Shown in pieces: positions 1 to 10,099 of a stretch of 64,000 nt of DNA (the stretch's first letter is position 1; each line of letters begins with the position of its first letter). The stretch spans positions 2,290,940-2,354,939 of the forward strand of contig NW_024720711.1 of the NCBI RefSeq assembly GCF_018991925.1. The letters are read 5' to 3'. This stretch comes from Homarus americanus (lineage: Eukaryota > Arthropoda > Malacostraca > Decapoda > Nephropidae). Below the pieces are notes generated by a model. The model ran no database searches. It worked only from the letters and a program-made list of their open reading frames with translations, and was not told the DNA's origin. A program made the position numbers and the translations under genes.

Positions 1-234
1 GATGAGATTGTCAGTAGCAGTGATAGAGTGTGTGTTGTTGAGGTGTATACCCTCCCTCTGGTGACATTGTTGTTGTCAGCTGGGACCTACACAGTACTTC
101 CCGCTGTTGGTTCTCGTGAAGGTCGTCGTTAAGTTTACGAGCGAGTACTTAAGTTTATGACATTTTAAATGGTATACATCGCCCCACTCTATGACCGAGA
201 TATTATGAGTCCCCTAATACCTGCCTCATAAGGA
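1..234. other. No feature seen
   Basis: Mixed-composition sequence with no repeat, splice-like exon or open frame that I can support. Confidence 0.5.
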
Positions 235-312
235 ATGCTGCCCCGCCCCCGCCCCGACCCGATCCCGCTCCCGTTCCCGTCTCCGCCACCGCCTCGGGGC
301 GCCCATCGCCCT
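235..312. repeat. GC-rich CCCCGN low-complexity tract
   Basis: Runs of CCCCGCCCCCGCCCCGACCCG type sequence with many CpG dinucleotides. The short open frame over it is rich in proline and arginine only because of this composition. It could be a decayed CpG-rich minisatellite; I see no promoter elements that decide otherwise. Confidence 0.5.
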
Positions 313-527
313 CGCCATATAGACAATAGTGGGATTATATTGTTACCTTTTCCGTTTTATTTGTGTGTGTGTGTGTGTGTTCCTTCAATGGGCCATTTTT
401 CGTACAATATAATATAATCGAATCAATGTTTACCTATGTAAACCTGAACTGTCTAGTTACTGTATATACTGAATCAATGTGAACTTTTATGGCGATTTTA
501 GTGAATTTCTGTCTCTCTCTCTATTTC

Positions 528-539
528 TATGTATGTATG

Positions 540-573
<34 letters not shown>

Positions 574-591
574 TGTATGTATGTATGTATG
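528..591. repeat. (TATG)n microsatellite
   Basis: Tetranucleotide GTAT/TATG repeat with one ATAT interruption near 541. Confidence 0.95.
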
Positions 592-851
592 AGTGAAGAA
601 CTACCCAAGACAAATTTAGAGTTTTACAGTAATATAACTCATAAGGTTATCTAATTACATAAGACCTGACAGTACAAGCATCACAAACAAACGCAAAAAA
701 ACCAAAAATAAAATACACACACAAAACACAAATAAACATAAACCCAAACAAACGAGGTTAAGGCTGTAAACACAAAGACTTAATGGCGTGATTGTGTACC
801 AGTAAAAGTCATTCTATTCTTACTAAGGTATTTAAAATGACCTAATGTTGA
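592..851. other. A-rich stretch, no feature seen
   Basis: A-rich, including a degenerate AAACACAAA-like section at about 690-780. No gene or element recognised. Confidence 0.4.
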
Positions 852-1075
852 ATAGGGGTGCGGAGGCTGAGTAGGTAGAACACTCGCCTCCCATCCTAAG
901 GGTCATTGGTTTGTGCCCGAGGCACTCCTAGTCCACCCAGCTGTGAATGGGTACCTGACTGTGGAGCTTAGTAAGTGAAGGAGGTCGAGTAAGAATGTCG
1001 GTTATGCTGTCTCCTTGTGTAGGGAAGACTTGGTATGCAGTGTGATGTATCCAAACCGCCCTGAACGGATCATCA
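852..1075 (+). mobile_element. tRNA-derived SINE, copy 1
   Basis: The first 70 or so bases look like a tRNA. GGCTGAGTAGGTAGAA resembles the A box of leucine/serine-type tRNAs, and GGTTTGTGCCC near 909-919 is a decayed B box. A body of about 150 bp follows (GTGAATGGGTACCTGACTG). The head and body recur at 5,033 and 47,568, which supports a transposed family rather than a tRNA gene. The head is diverged, so it is unlikely to make a functional tRNA. RNA polymerase III promoter use is known for SINEs in general and is not shown here. Confidence 0.7.
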
Positions 1076-1287
1076 CTATTTTGGGAATGAATAATTTTTT
1101 GCAATTTCGTTTTCTGGTTAATGATTGATTTTGTTTTCTTTGTTTTGATGTTTATTAGAAAATGTGAATGGGGAGAGAAAGTACATCGTCTGTGTACTGT
1201 ACTGTGTAAGATCTGTCAATGTACAGTACTTTATGTGTCTCTGTTGCTCTCGCTCTGTGGTCCACTAATTTGACACATCTGTTACAT

Positions 1288-1536
1288 ACATTCCTTCACC
1301 AACCGTCACATTCTTTCATCAACCGTTATATTTCTTCACCAACCGTCACATTCTTTCATCAACCGTTATATTTCTTCACCAACCGTCACATTCCTTCACC
1401 AACCGTCTCATTCCTTTACCAACCGTCACATTCCTTCACCAACCGTCACATTCCTTCACCAACTGTCACATTCCTTCACCAACCGTCACATTCCTTCACC
1501 AACCGTCACATTCCTTCACCAACCGTCACGTTCCAG
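1288..1536. repeat. 20-bp minisatellite, CATTCCTTCACCAACCGTCA
   Basis: About 12 copies of a 20-bp unit with a few T-for-C variants (for example TTATATTTCTTCACC near 1,325 and 1,365). The open frame across it (proline, serine, histidine) reflects only the repeat. Confidence 0.95.
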
Positions 1537-1740
1537 AAGCTCCGTCACCCGTGTTCATGATGTGACGGTGGACGCTGGGAGAGTAGCCTTAAATGCGTCA
1601 GTAATTGTGTTATATCTGCACTTAACTCTGACTGGTCTGTGTTGCTGTACTAGGTGAGTGGCGGAAGACTGCCAGCCCTCTCATCCCTCTCATTTACCCT
1701 CTCAGTCATCCTCTTATCTCACTCACCCCTCTATCCTCCA

Positions 1741-2416
1741 CCCATTCTGACATAGCTCCTCCTACCCTGACATTGCTCCACCCACTCTGACAGTTCCACC
1801 CATCTGACATAGCTTCACCCACTCCATCATAGCTCCTCCTACTCTCACATAGCTCCTCCCACTCTAACATAGCTCCTCCCACTCTAACATAGCTCCACCC
1901 ACGCTGACATAGTTCCTCCTACTCCGACATAGCTCCACCCAATCCAACATAGCTACACTCACTCTCACATAGCTTCACTCACTCTCACTCTCACATAGCT
2001 CCTCCCACTCTAACATAGCTCCTCCCACTCAAACATAGCTCCACCCACGCCGACATAGCTCCACCCACGCCGACATAGCTCCACGCAGTCTGACATAGCT
2101 CCTCCTACTCCTGCATAGTTCCACCCATGCCGACATAGCTCCACCCAGTCTGACATAGCTCCTCCTACTCCTGCATAGTTCCACCCATCTGACATAGCTT
2201 CACCCACGCCGACATAGCTCCACGCAGTCTGACATAGCTCCACCTACTCCCACATAGCTTCACCCACGCCGACATAGCTCCACCCAGTCTGACATAGCTC
2301 CTCCTACTCCTGCATAGTTCCACCCACTCTGACATAGCTCCACCTACTCCCACATAGCTCCACCCACGGCGACATAGCTCCACCCACTTCCACATAGCTC
2401 CACCCACTCCGGTATC
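1741..2416. repeat. 20-bp minisatellite, GACATAGCTCCACCCACTCT
   Basis: About 34 imperfect copies. Variation is concentrated in the second half of the unit (CACCCACTCT, CTCCTACTCC, CACCCACGCC). The minus-strand valine/glycine/tryptophan open frames are repeat artefacts. The unit length equals that of the array at 1,288, but the sequence is different. Confidence 0.95.
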
Positions 2417-2584
2417 ACCTCCTGTCTACACTTTACAGTGACACACAGACACCGACACAAGTCCAGTATATTTACAAATGGAAATTATATTGAGAAAGTT
2501 CATGTTTTGAGAGACACAACTTCACAAGTGCCGAATTTATCGACATACTGTAGCAGTCAGGCGGAATCTGGGTGGGCGGGGCTC

Positions 2585-3170
2585 TGATGGGTGTCGATTT
2601 CAAGCTTTTTGATTGGCTATTGACTCAGTGGGCGTGGCCAAGTGTGTCTATTTCAAGCTTATTGATTGGCTATTGACTCGGTGGACGAGGCTTGATGTGT
2701 GTCAATTTCATGTCATTTCATTGATTATCCCTTGTTGCATTATACATGGACAGAGATGTTCATAATAGAGTGTTCCTTTTATACCAGTGACTCATAAACT
2801 GGGACTCAGGATCAGTACAATACTTCAGGTGTGGTTCTGGGTGTCTTAAGGTACCTCTTCGATATTTAGAGCTCTGCATTCGTTTCTCATCATTACGATA
2901 TTTCAGTTTCGACAAATGTCTCACAATTTTGTCATTGCCATTAACATCTGTCTTACTGGATTGTCAACTAGAGAGATTTGATTGGCTATTGACATGGTGA
3001 GCGGGTCCAGATGTGTCTATTTCAAGTTAATGATTGCTTATTAACACGATGGGCGGAGCCGAATATGTCTATTCCAAGTTATTTGATTGGTTTTTGACAC
3101 GGTGGGCGGGGCCGAATATGTCTGTCTTAAGCTATTTGATTGATTAGTGACAGGATGGGCTGGGCATGGG
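2585..3170. repeat. Interrupted ~60-bp repeat with ATTGG core
   Basis: Two clusters (2,585-2,720 and 2,968-3,170) of a unit that starts TTGATTGGCTATTGAC, continues with GGTGGGCGGGGCC-like sequence and ends TGTCTATTTCAAGCT. Each unit carries an inverted CCAAT box followed by a GGGCGG-type GC box. Non-repeat sequence (2,721-2,967) separates the clusters. Whether the boxes bind NF-Y or SP/KLF factors is inference. Confidence 0.7.
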
Positions 3171-3500
3171 ATGCTTCATGTAACTGAAACACGAGACCAA
3201 AGCTTACAGCTAAAAATAATGCCTTGAATATTGTGTCATCTCTGCACAGTAAGTAACAAGACTTGGAGAGGATAAGACGCCTCGCTAATGGAACTGAATC
3301 CACTTAGAGAAAAATTAGTTGTAAAGTGATGGTTTGTCGTAGAGAAACGCGAGTTTTTTGTTTTTTTGTGTTTTAGTGAAGAGACCGTTCCATGGCGTGT
3401 GTTGTGTAATTGATGATTTAGATGTTGTGAGATAATTGGTAGAAAATGTTTAGCAACGGATGGGATTATTTAAGAATCTTGAGCAGAGTATGTAGATATA
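3171..3500. other. No feature seen
   Basis: Unique-looking sequence with no open frame, repeat or RNA that I can support. Confidence 0.4.
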
Positions 3501-3508
3501 TACAGTAC

Positions 3509-3560
3509 ACACTGTCTTCACTTGTTGTAGACCTCACACATCAACAAGTGAGGACAGTGT
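3509..3560. repeat. 19-bp inverted repeat (hairpin)
   Basis: The left arm ACACTGTCTTCACTTGTTG (3,509-3,527) and right arm CAACAAGTGAGGACAGTGT (3,542-3,560) pair with a single mismatch around a 14-nt loop. It sits directly against the AT-rich block that starts at 3,566. Confidence 0.9.
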
Positions 3561-3565
3561 AAGGT

Positions 3566-3770
<205 letters not shown>

Positions 3771-3771
3771 T

Positions 3772-3787
3772 TTGAGACACCCTGTAT
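3772..3787 (-). mobile_element. Possible mariner-type inverted-repeat end
   Basis: GAGACACCCTGTATA reads on the minus strand as TATACAGGGTGTCTC, resembling the CAGGGTG termini of Tc1/mariner elements and the MITE at 59,099. Only one end is recognised here. Confidence 0.35.
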
Positions 3788-3994
3788 AAGACCTCTCAGA
3801 TATGAAGAGGTTACCCATAGTGTAACAGAGACTAACGTCACCCAGGACCACAGTCTCAGACACTCTTAAGGCGTATTATCACACGTAGATGAGAGAATGT
3901 TTACTTACGACAGAATCTACTTGAAATTTTGATTCAGTTTTGCACCTTTAATGTTTGTATGTGTTGTACCTTAACTAAGTCTGTTGTGTGGGTC

Positions 3995-4215
3995 TGTATC
4001 AACAGTTAAGAGGAATATAGATTTCAACGTAAAATCTGTTAAGAATCCATCTCTGTATCGTAGCTTAAATAACACACAGTTAAGTTCATTATCATTTCTG
4101 CAGTTACGAGAAAATCTAACATGCGAACTTTGCAGAATCTATATTTTTATCATAACTTAAATAAGATTAAGTCGTTCTCACATCTCCAGTTAGGAAGAAA
4201 GTCCAACATACGAAG
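3995..4215. repeat. Diverged ~105-bp tandem duplication
   Basis: The segment with ATCGTAGCTTAAATAACACA...CAGTTACGAGAAAATCTAAC is followed by a diverged copy with ATCATAACTTAAATAAGATT...CAGTTAGGAAGAAAGTC. A still weaker third copy may precede them at about 3,995. Confidence 0.6.
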
Positions 4216-4235
4216 CTTTGAGGACCCCAGTATTG

Positions 4236-4236
<1 letters not shown>

Positions 4237-4268
<32 letters not shown>
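4237..4268. repeat. (TG)n microsatellite
   Basis: Perfect dinucleotide run. Confidence 0.95.
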
Positions 4269-4269
<1 letters not shown>

Positions 4270-4474
4270 CGTGTAGCCAATAGGAGACTGATGGAGTGTG
4301 GGTTGTGGAAATGGACGACATAAGTGTGGGAATAAAAAAGACGGAGGAGATGAAGTGAGACGCGGAGGAACTTGTAGAGACGTAAATAAGAATAAAAAAT
4401 GAAGTGAAGAAGTAAATGTTTTGGACATGAGAAAGATTATAATATGTGGGAGGAATATGGTGGAGAGGGGTAGG

Positions 4475-4477
<3 letters not shown>

Positions 4478-4522
<45 letters not shown>
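4478..4522. repeat. (AC)n microsatellite
   Basis: Near-perfect dinucleotide run ending in CGCACACGCACGC variants. Confidence 0.95.
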
Positions 4523-4535
<13 letters not shown>

Positions 4536-4643
4536 ATCTACAAACATGCATATCTGTACACCGCAACCCCCCCCCCACACATTAATGCAGATGCAGATAA
4601 AGATGCATATTCAGATATGGAAATACAACAGTGAATGGAAAGA

Positions 4644-4644
<1 letters not shown>

Positions 4645-4690
<46 letters not shown>
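4645..4690. repeat. (AC)n microsatellite
   Basis: Perfect dinucleotide run. A short GGGGTATATCNGGATATA duplication follows at about 4,722-4,770. Confidence 0.95.
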
Positions 4691-4693
<3 letters not shown>

Positions 4694-5032
4694 TTACCTT
4701 ACAACTATGCCAAGGTCTATCTGGGGTATATCCGGATATATCAGGGGTATATCTGGAGTATACCAGGGATTCAGGATTATATGACAGCCAGGGAGTGAAA
4801 GGAAAAGCTGTAACCTGAGCGGATATATGCGACAGGAGATGCCTAGATGTCACAGCCACTCGTCCGTCCACTATGCGAGTGTGTGTGTGAGGGTGGGATC
4901 TCTCCTGGCCTATTCCTACCCTTTTCTCCTCATTTCTTCCTCGACATCCTTTTTTTCCCTTCCTCTTCCCCTCCACCTTCACCACTCCCCTTAAATTCAT
5001 TTATCTCATTAGCTAAAAGTTATACTCAAATT

Positions 5033-5145
5033 AGGGTGTGCGGTGGTCGAGTAGATACAACGCTCGTCCCCTGCCCTACGTGTCCCCGGCTTGTTCCCAG
5101 GGCTCCCCAGTCGTCCCAGTTGTGAATGGCTACCTGACCTATCCC
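5033..5145 (+). mobile_element. tRNA-derived SINE, copy 2 (truncated)
   Basis: GTGCGGTGGTCGAGTAGAT matches the A-box region of the copies at 852 and 47,568. CCGGCTTGTTCCC is the decayed B box, and the shared body motif GTGAATGGCTACCTGACC ends the copy. The rest of the body is missing. Confidence 0.6.
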
Positions 5146-5274
5146 AACCCAACCTAACCTGTGACAAGACCTCTCGAAAAAATAGTACATTACTCAGTTT
5201 AATATTGTATACACACTCTTCACCCTCAAAATGCAGTACACAACTAGCCTGTGTAAACTAAGATACTGCCCAAT

Positions 5275-5478
5275 TCTCTTCCTTCTTCACCCCCCCCACT
5301 TTTTCCACCCTCCTCCTCCTCCAACCTGGTCTTCCACTCCATTCCTCCTTGCTCCCTCATCCACCTTCTTTCTTCCCTACCCCTCATTCTTTCCTCCCTC
5401 CTCTGACTGCTTCTCCTTCTTCCTCCTTCCTTCTTCTTCCTACCCCCTCTTCCCCCATCCTCTCTTCCCACTCTTAAA
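5275..5478. repeat. Pyrimidine-rich (C/T) tract
   Basis: About 200 bp that is almost purine-free on the plus strand. Leucine/serine/proline frames across it are compositional. Confidence 0.85.
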
Positions 5479-5716
5479 TGCCATACGTTAATAAGCTTGA
5501 AAATGTACTATAATATATGTTACATAGCAAGTAGTAGCAATTAGGAATGAATGTTAGAAAAGAAAGCAGAGAAAGTATGAGTGAAAGCAGACTGACTTTT
5601 ACACAGCAAGAGGGAGTGAAAGCATCTCGAGAAGACAAAGTAATTGGTAGGAATTTGATCTATCCAGAAAGTGAAAAGCTACTGAAGAAAGAATACAAAG
5701 TGAAAGCTACCGTCTT

Positions 5717-5833
<117 letters not shown>

Positions 5834-5965
5834 ATCAACTAGGCCACAATGCTATCACTTCATCGTGCGCTCTCCAGTGATATTGTGTGGAAGCGCCGTG
5901 ACAGACAAACGGACACTGGCGCTCCTTCGCCAGGCGGGAGACGACGATTCTTTCCGTCTGGTGAA

Positions 5966-6372
5966 AGAATGAGGAGTGAAGGGAAGGTGGGGAGGAGGAG
6001 GGGAAGGGGGTGGGGCTTTGATGATGAGGGAATGAGACTGTAGTGCGGGAGGAGGAAGAGCAAGGGGAAGAGGAGTAGGAAGAGTAAGAAGAAGACAAGG
6101 AGGAATAGCAAGAGGAAGAGGAGATGGGAGTTGAGGAAGGAGGAATAAGAGGAAGGGAGGAAGAGGAAGAGAGAGCACGAGTGAGAGAGGAGGTGAGTGG
6201 GTTCTGTAATGGTGGAAAGAGGAATATGGGGAGGAGGAGGTAGAGAAGGGAAAAAAGGAAAATGAGAAGAAAGATGAGGGAGGGGAGGAGAAAGAGGGGG
6301 AAATTGATTGAAAGGGAGAGAGAGGAGAAAGAGGAGAGAGAAGAAGAAGAGGAAGAGGAAGAAGTTAGAAAC
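5966..6372. repeat. Purine-rich (A/G) tract
   Basis: About 400 bp of GGAGGAAGAGGA-type sequence, with pyrimidines rare on the plus strand. Minus-strand serine/leucine frames (to about 217 codons) and plus-strand Arg/Lys/Glu frames are compositional. The tract can in principle form a triplex. Confidence 0.9.
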
Positions 6373-6414
6373 AGGTAACGACGATAAAAACACATCCATA
6401 TACACTGAACCCAT

Positions 6415-6416
<2 letters not shown>

Positions 6417-6464
<48 letters not shown>
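6417..6464. repeat. (AC)n microsatellite
   Basis: Perfect run just after the purine tract. Confidence 0.95.
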
Positions 6465-6468
<4 letters not shown>

Positions 6469-6539
6469 AATATTCCTTTATGCTCCAAATTGAATTATAT
6501 CTATCGAGTCTCTTTGTGCCATATGGGGTGGAAGTCTGT

Positions 6540-6645
6540 CTATCGGGGGACGGAAATGACGCGGATGGAGGGATGGATGAACGGGTGGACGTATGAATAG
6601 ATGGGTGAGCGGGTGGGTGCGTGGATGGGTGGATGGATTATCACC
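6540..6645. repeat. Degenerate GGAT/GGGTG tetranucleotide repeat
   Basis: GATGGAGGGATGGATGAACG and similar units. The proline/histidine/threonine minus-strand frames are artefacts. Confidence 0.75.
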
Positions 6646-6727
6646 GAGGAAGAGAGAGGGAGAATAATACATGATATGTAATGTTGGAAGGAAGAGCGAA
6701 AAGAGAAATAAAGCCGAAACAATAGAT

Positions 6728-6756
6728 GAGAGAGAGAGAGAGAGAGAGAGAGAGTG
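6728..6756. repeat. (GA)n microsatellite
   Basis: Perfect GA run. Confidence 0.95.
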
Positions 6757-6916
6757 AGAGAGCGCTTGATGACCGTGTACTACTCACCTGTGTGCAGGTT
6801 ATTGGACGCCAGGTGTAGCTGTAACGCGATAGGGGAGTGTTGCCTTACTGGTTATTGGTTCACTCACACGTACACACGCATACACATACACACTCGTACA
6901 CACATACATACATAGA

Positions 6917-7130
6917 CAACTACTACTACTACTACTACTTTGCTGTCTCTCGGAATCGAGTATGACGATCGTCCAGCTGTGATACAATGATATGAGTTAT
7001 TAAAGATGTCACCTTAGTTGGTGAGCTGTGAGGTGACTCGAGAGGCCGATACGGACCGGCAGGGCCGTTCACAGATGTTGCACGTGTGGAGGGCTACAGC
7101 TAGTGCTGGAGTGCTTGAGGACATTCTTGC
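6917..7130 (-). pseudogene. Antisense LINE 3' end (zinc-finger tail)
   Basis: On the minus strand this matches the 3' end of the retrotransposon at 14,010-15,385. It shares TAGCTGTAGCCCT, CACACGTGCAACATCTGTG and GGTCC...TATCGGCCTCT, then the short 3' UTR (TCGTCATACTCGATTCC) and a terminal (TAG)n run, seen here as CTACTACTACTACTAC at 6,919-6,939. The matched part encodes the end of a C2H2-type tail but has single-base indels, so it is not translatable. 5' truncation is typical of target-primed reverse transcription. Confidence 0.75.
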
Positions 7131-7142
7131 GGTCTATCCTAA

Positions 7143-7375
7143 ATTTGCTAACCCACAGTGCTTAGTCCTCAAGTAGAATATGACTTATATTGTATATGAA
7201 CCGCTGTCCTGCATGGCAGTGAACAGTGATAGCACCCTCATGAACATAATCTATACTATTATTGAATATGACCTATACTATTATCCCTTTTGTGTATGAG
7301 ATTCTTTCCTGTGTGGCAGTGAGCAGTGATAACACCCTCAGTGTCAAGACCTCACTGAATTACTTAGAATAGGCA
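7143..7375. repeat. Dispersed repeat, two diverged tandem copies
   Basis: Two copies of about 115 bp share TATGAACC/TATGAGAT...TCCTG..TGGCAGTGA.CAGTGATA.CACCCTCA. The second copy (7,260-7,375) reappears inverted at 21,258-21,363 with high identity, including TGTCAAG and TTAC..AGAATAGGCAAACTGTAC. Nature unknown; probably a non-autonomous element. Confidence 0.75.
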
Positions 7376-7522
7376 AACTGTACACCTAACTTTGCCAATG
7401 AAGTTGTTAAGAAAGTGTGAGAGCGGCAACTGTAGTGTCTTTCCTGCACTGACGCATGTCTGCCTTGGTATGCAGTTGGGCTAACTCGAAAGTATTGACA
7501 CCTCGTGTGGTGCCGCCCCCCC

Positions 7523-8219
7523 CCCTACAAGTCGACTTGTGAAAGAGATATAGGGGTACTTGTAAGCCCGGACCTACGGCCTAGAAAACAGTGCGTTAAT
7601 GTTCGAAATAAGGCAAACAGAGTATTGGGTTTTATATCTAGAAGTGTAAGTAATAAGAGTGCAGAGGTTTTATTGCAACTATATCTTGCGCTAGTCAGGC
7701 CGCACCTCGATAATGTGGTTCAGTTCTGGTGCCCTTATTATAGAATGGATATCAATTCACTAGAGTCGGTGCAGCGAAGAATGACGAAAATGATTCCGGG
7801 ACTTAGAAACCTTCCATATCAGGATAGGTTTAAGAAACTAAACTTGCATTCCCTAGAAAGACGAAGAGTGCGGGGAGATATGATAGAAGTATTCAAGTGG
7901 GTGAAAGGAATCAATAAAGGTGATATAGATAAAGTTCTTAATATCCGAGCAGGATAGGACTCGGAACAACGGATTCAAGTTGGATAAGTTTAGGTTTAGG
8001 AGGGAGATAGGAAGGAACGGGTTTACAAATAGGGTGGTGGACGAGTGGAACAAGCTTAACAACTTTGTAGTAAGTGCTGGAACGCTGGAAAGTTTCAAAG
8101 GGAGGCTGGATAGATTCATGGATGATAGAGTGGTAGTAACTCTCGACAGGAGCTGCCATGCACAGGCCAACCGGCCTATTGCAGACTCCTTATTTTCTTA
8201 TGTTCTTAGTTTCCAGTAA
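7523..8219 (+). pseudogene. CR1/L2-like LINE 3' fragment
   Basis: This is the C-terminal end of a non-LTR retrotransposon polyprotein (downstream of the reverse-transcriptase core). The first frame (to 7,957) shows LVRPHLDNVVQFWCPYY, VQRRMTKMIPGLRNL and RGDMIEVFKWVKGINKGD, a signature I know from CR1/L2-type elements common in crustaceans. The coding sense then moves to another frame at about 7,940-7,980 (RTRNNGFKLDKF, NRVVDEWNKLNN, ESFKGRLDRFMDD), so a frameshift has broken it. The element ends with GGCCAACCGGCCTATTGCAG and TTATTTTCTTATGTTCTTA, the usual 3' tail of this group. Catalytic RT motifs and the endonuclease are absent. It is a dead, 5'-truncated copy. Confidence 0.85.
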
Positions 8220-8426
8220 CATATGTATATATAATAAACTCACACAGAACAGAACCCCTTTGAGAGATGAATCCATGTGAAACCAACAAAACAAAAATCT
8301 TTCATCTTTTACCTGGTCCTCCTGATGTGATATACTTTTTAATATATCACAATACTATACGAGTTATTGTTAATATAGGATTAACATTGACCGAGTTTAT
8401 TGTATTGTCTTTGGGTAGGTATTGTA

Positions 8427-8554
8427 GATCACCTGAAGATTAGCTCCACCCACTTATTTCACCTAATGCTACCTGGAGGGTTAGGTTAAGTTAGGTTAGT
8501 GATTGATGGTTAATCTTGAGAAGTAAGCTGGGTTGTTTAATCTTCAGATGATCC
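8427..8554. mobile_element. Foldback element with TTAGG-like core, copy a
   Basis: The left arm starts GATCACCTGAAGATTAG (8,427). The right arm ends TTTAATCTTCAGATGATCC (8,554). The arms are imperfect inverted copies over about 42 bp and enclose TTAGGTTAAGTTAGGTTAG. The same arm sequence occurs at 11,924, 12,515, 18,305, 24,039, 27,314, 33,481 and 34,304. No transposase is present; a foldback or MITE-like non-autonomous element is the best reading. Confidence 0.7.
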
Positions 8555-8668
8555 ACTATTGTAAACATTATAATTTGTTTAAGTTTATTTACAGTGTTTT
8601 ATATAATATTTAAGATCCAATGGTACTTGTTTACATAGGTTACACATGTGTTATAGACCAATGGCACC

Positions 8669-8974
8669 ATGTCTGAATATTCTGATCTTCATTCACTTGT
8701 TGGACAACTAATTAGCACTGATTTGGACGGATTAATGACACTGTTATTGTACGTACACTTCACGGTACTTTACTCCTATCCAGTCATCTGTCAAAGGCCA
8801 GTAAGTTTTAGAGATGTGATTCCTTGCTTAAGTAAATCCTCACAAACATGGATAATACGTAGAGAGAATTGTATACATTTATTTTTGCCAATTCTCACAA
8901 AAGAAACTCATTATTATTATTATTATTATTGTTATTGCCGGATCCCTTACGACAGCTGGCTGGCGGGCGTATGA
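8669..8974 (+). CDS. Small hypothetical ORF, unconfirmed
   Basis: A 101-codon frame begins at an ATG in a favourable context (GGCACCATGT). About 78 codons are non-repetitive (MSEYSDLHSLVGQL, then a hydrophobic LMTLLLYVHFTVLY stretch near residues 23-36). Then it runs into a (TTA)n microsatellite that adds a tyrosine string (residues about 83-88) and stops soon after. I recognise no family and see no splice or polyadenylation signal that supports expression. An open frame of this size occurs by chance in AT-rich sequence. Confidence 0.12.
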   Translation: MSEYSDLHSLVGQLISTDLDGLMTLLLYVHFTVLYSYPVICQRPVSFRDVIPCLSKSSQTWIIRRENCIHLFLPILTKETHYYYYYYCYCRIPYDSWLAGV

Positions 8975-9019
8975 CGAAACTATAAACTTTGCTTATTGTT
9001 GCCCCTGTATGATAATAAC

Positions 9020-9020
9020 G

Positions 9021-9062
<42 letters not shown>
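9020..9062. repeat. (ATT)n microsatellite
   Basis: Perfect trinucleotide run. Confidence 0.95.
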
Positions 9063-9064
<2 letters not shown>

Positions 9065-9147
9065 TACATAATACACCAGATTATATATTTATATCCCGGT
9101 ACTCCCAATTATCGGCCACGCCCACCCACTAGCTGTGAGTCGGCGCC

Positions 9148-9312
9148 ATGTTTGTTTACCTTCAAGTAAACATCACTTATTTGTTCGTTTTATTGTTGTC
9201 AAGTGTGTTTGCTTTTTTGTGCGTTTTGTCTGTTTGTCTGTTTGTTTGTTTGGTCTGTGCTCTATTTTACCGAGATGTTTACTTTGTGTTTTTTCCATCT
9301 TCGTCTTTTTAA
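9148..9312 (+). CDS. Short hydrophobic ORF, unconfirmed
   Basis: An ATG in context GGCGCCATGT opens a frame of 54 residues (MFVYLQVNITYLFVLLL at the start) that would form a signal peptide or membrane segment. Much of the frame is T-rich (CTGTTTGTCTGTTTGTTTG), which gives leucine, valine, phenylalanine and cysteine in any case. A CACGCCCACCCAC GC-box-like site lies about 30 bp upstream. A possible GTAAAC donor lies 18 nt after the start codon. No family recognised; probably chance. Confidence 0.12.
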   Translation: MFVYLQVNITYLFVLLLSSVFAFLCVLSVCLFVCLVCALFYRDVYFVFFPSSSF

Positions 9313-9413
9313 TTCTTGTTTACGTTCACGTAAGTCTGTGTTATTTTTATTTGTTTTGTTGTGTCGCTTTCTTTGTTTTATTTATGAAGTGTTTTGATTC
9401 TTGTTTTATTTCC

Positions 9414-9416
<3 letters not shown>

Positions 9417-9456
<40 letters not shown>
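9417..9456. repeat. (CT)n microsatellite
   Basis: Perfect run. Confidence 0.95.
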
Positions 9457-9459
<3 letters not shown>

Positions 9460-9510
9460 TGACCGGGTCCGTGAGAGCAGAATCGCGGTAGTCAATAGCA
9501 GTGTGAGAGC

Positions 9511-9790
9511 TTGCCAACCAGCCATCCCGCCAACCAGAATGCCATCTTGCCAGCCAATCAACCAACCAACCAGCCATCCATCCAGTCAGAAAGCTATCCA
9601 GCCAAAAAGCCACACAGCCACCCATAAAGTCATCCAGCCAACCATCCAGTTAGCCAACCATCCCGCCATCCACCAAAAAAGCCACCCACCAGAAAGACAC
9701 CAACCATGAAAGCTACCCACCCAAAAAGCTACCCACCCATAATTCCACCCACCCAGAATGATACCCACCTTAAAAGTCACCCACCCCCCT
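9511..9790. repeat. Degenerate CCANC/CCAACC tandem repeat
   Basis: Loosely periodic CAGCCANCCATCCANCCAAC units with CCANAAAGC variants. It has no stops in two frames, giving spurious peptides. Confidence 0.85.
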
Positions 9791-9876
9791 GACACTCGAC
9801 CCTTGAGGCTGGAACTTGGTTGGTGTGAGTTATTTATGGTCCAGTAACCGATCGCAGTAGTTGATGGATGTGGTTG

Positions 9877-10022
9877 ACCTGACCTGACCTGAACTGACTT
9901 GACCTGACCTAACGAGACCTAAACTGACCTGACCTGACATCCGCCTAAGTGGGTGATGGATATGGTTACCTGACCTAACCTGACCTCCGCCTTAGGAATT
10001 GGCCTGACCTGACCTGACCTCT
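9877..10022. repeat. (CCTGA)n pentamer tract
   Basis: ACCTGACCTGACCTGA units in two blocks, each followed by CATCCGCCTAAG or CCTCCGCCTTAG. A one-base relative of the CCTAA telomere-type tracts elsewhere in the window. GATGGATATGGTTACCTGACC also resembles part of the SINE body at 852. Confidence 0.8.
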
Positions 10023-10099
10023 GCCTAAGGCCTAGTCAGTTCATCTTTACTGATTTATTCATAAGTTTTAAAGGAGGTCTTCTTTAGATAATGGCTGAT

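Noticed and set aside
852..925. Functional tRNA gene
   Set aside because: The acceptor stem does not pair, the B box is degenerate, and the sequence belongs to a repeated SINE with a common body.
3251..3256. Donor-like GTAAGT after CTCTGCACA
   Set aside because: No acceptor with a polypyrimidine tract lies within a plausible exon length upstream.
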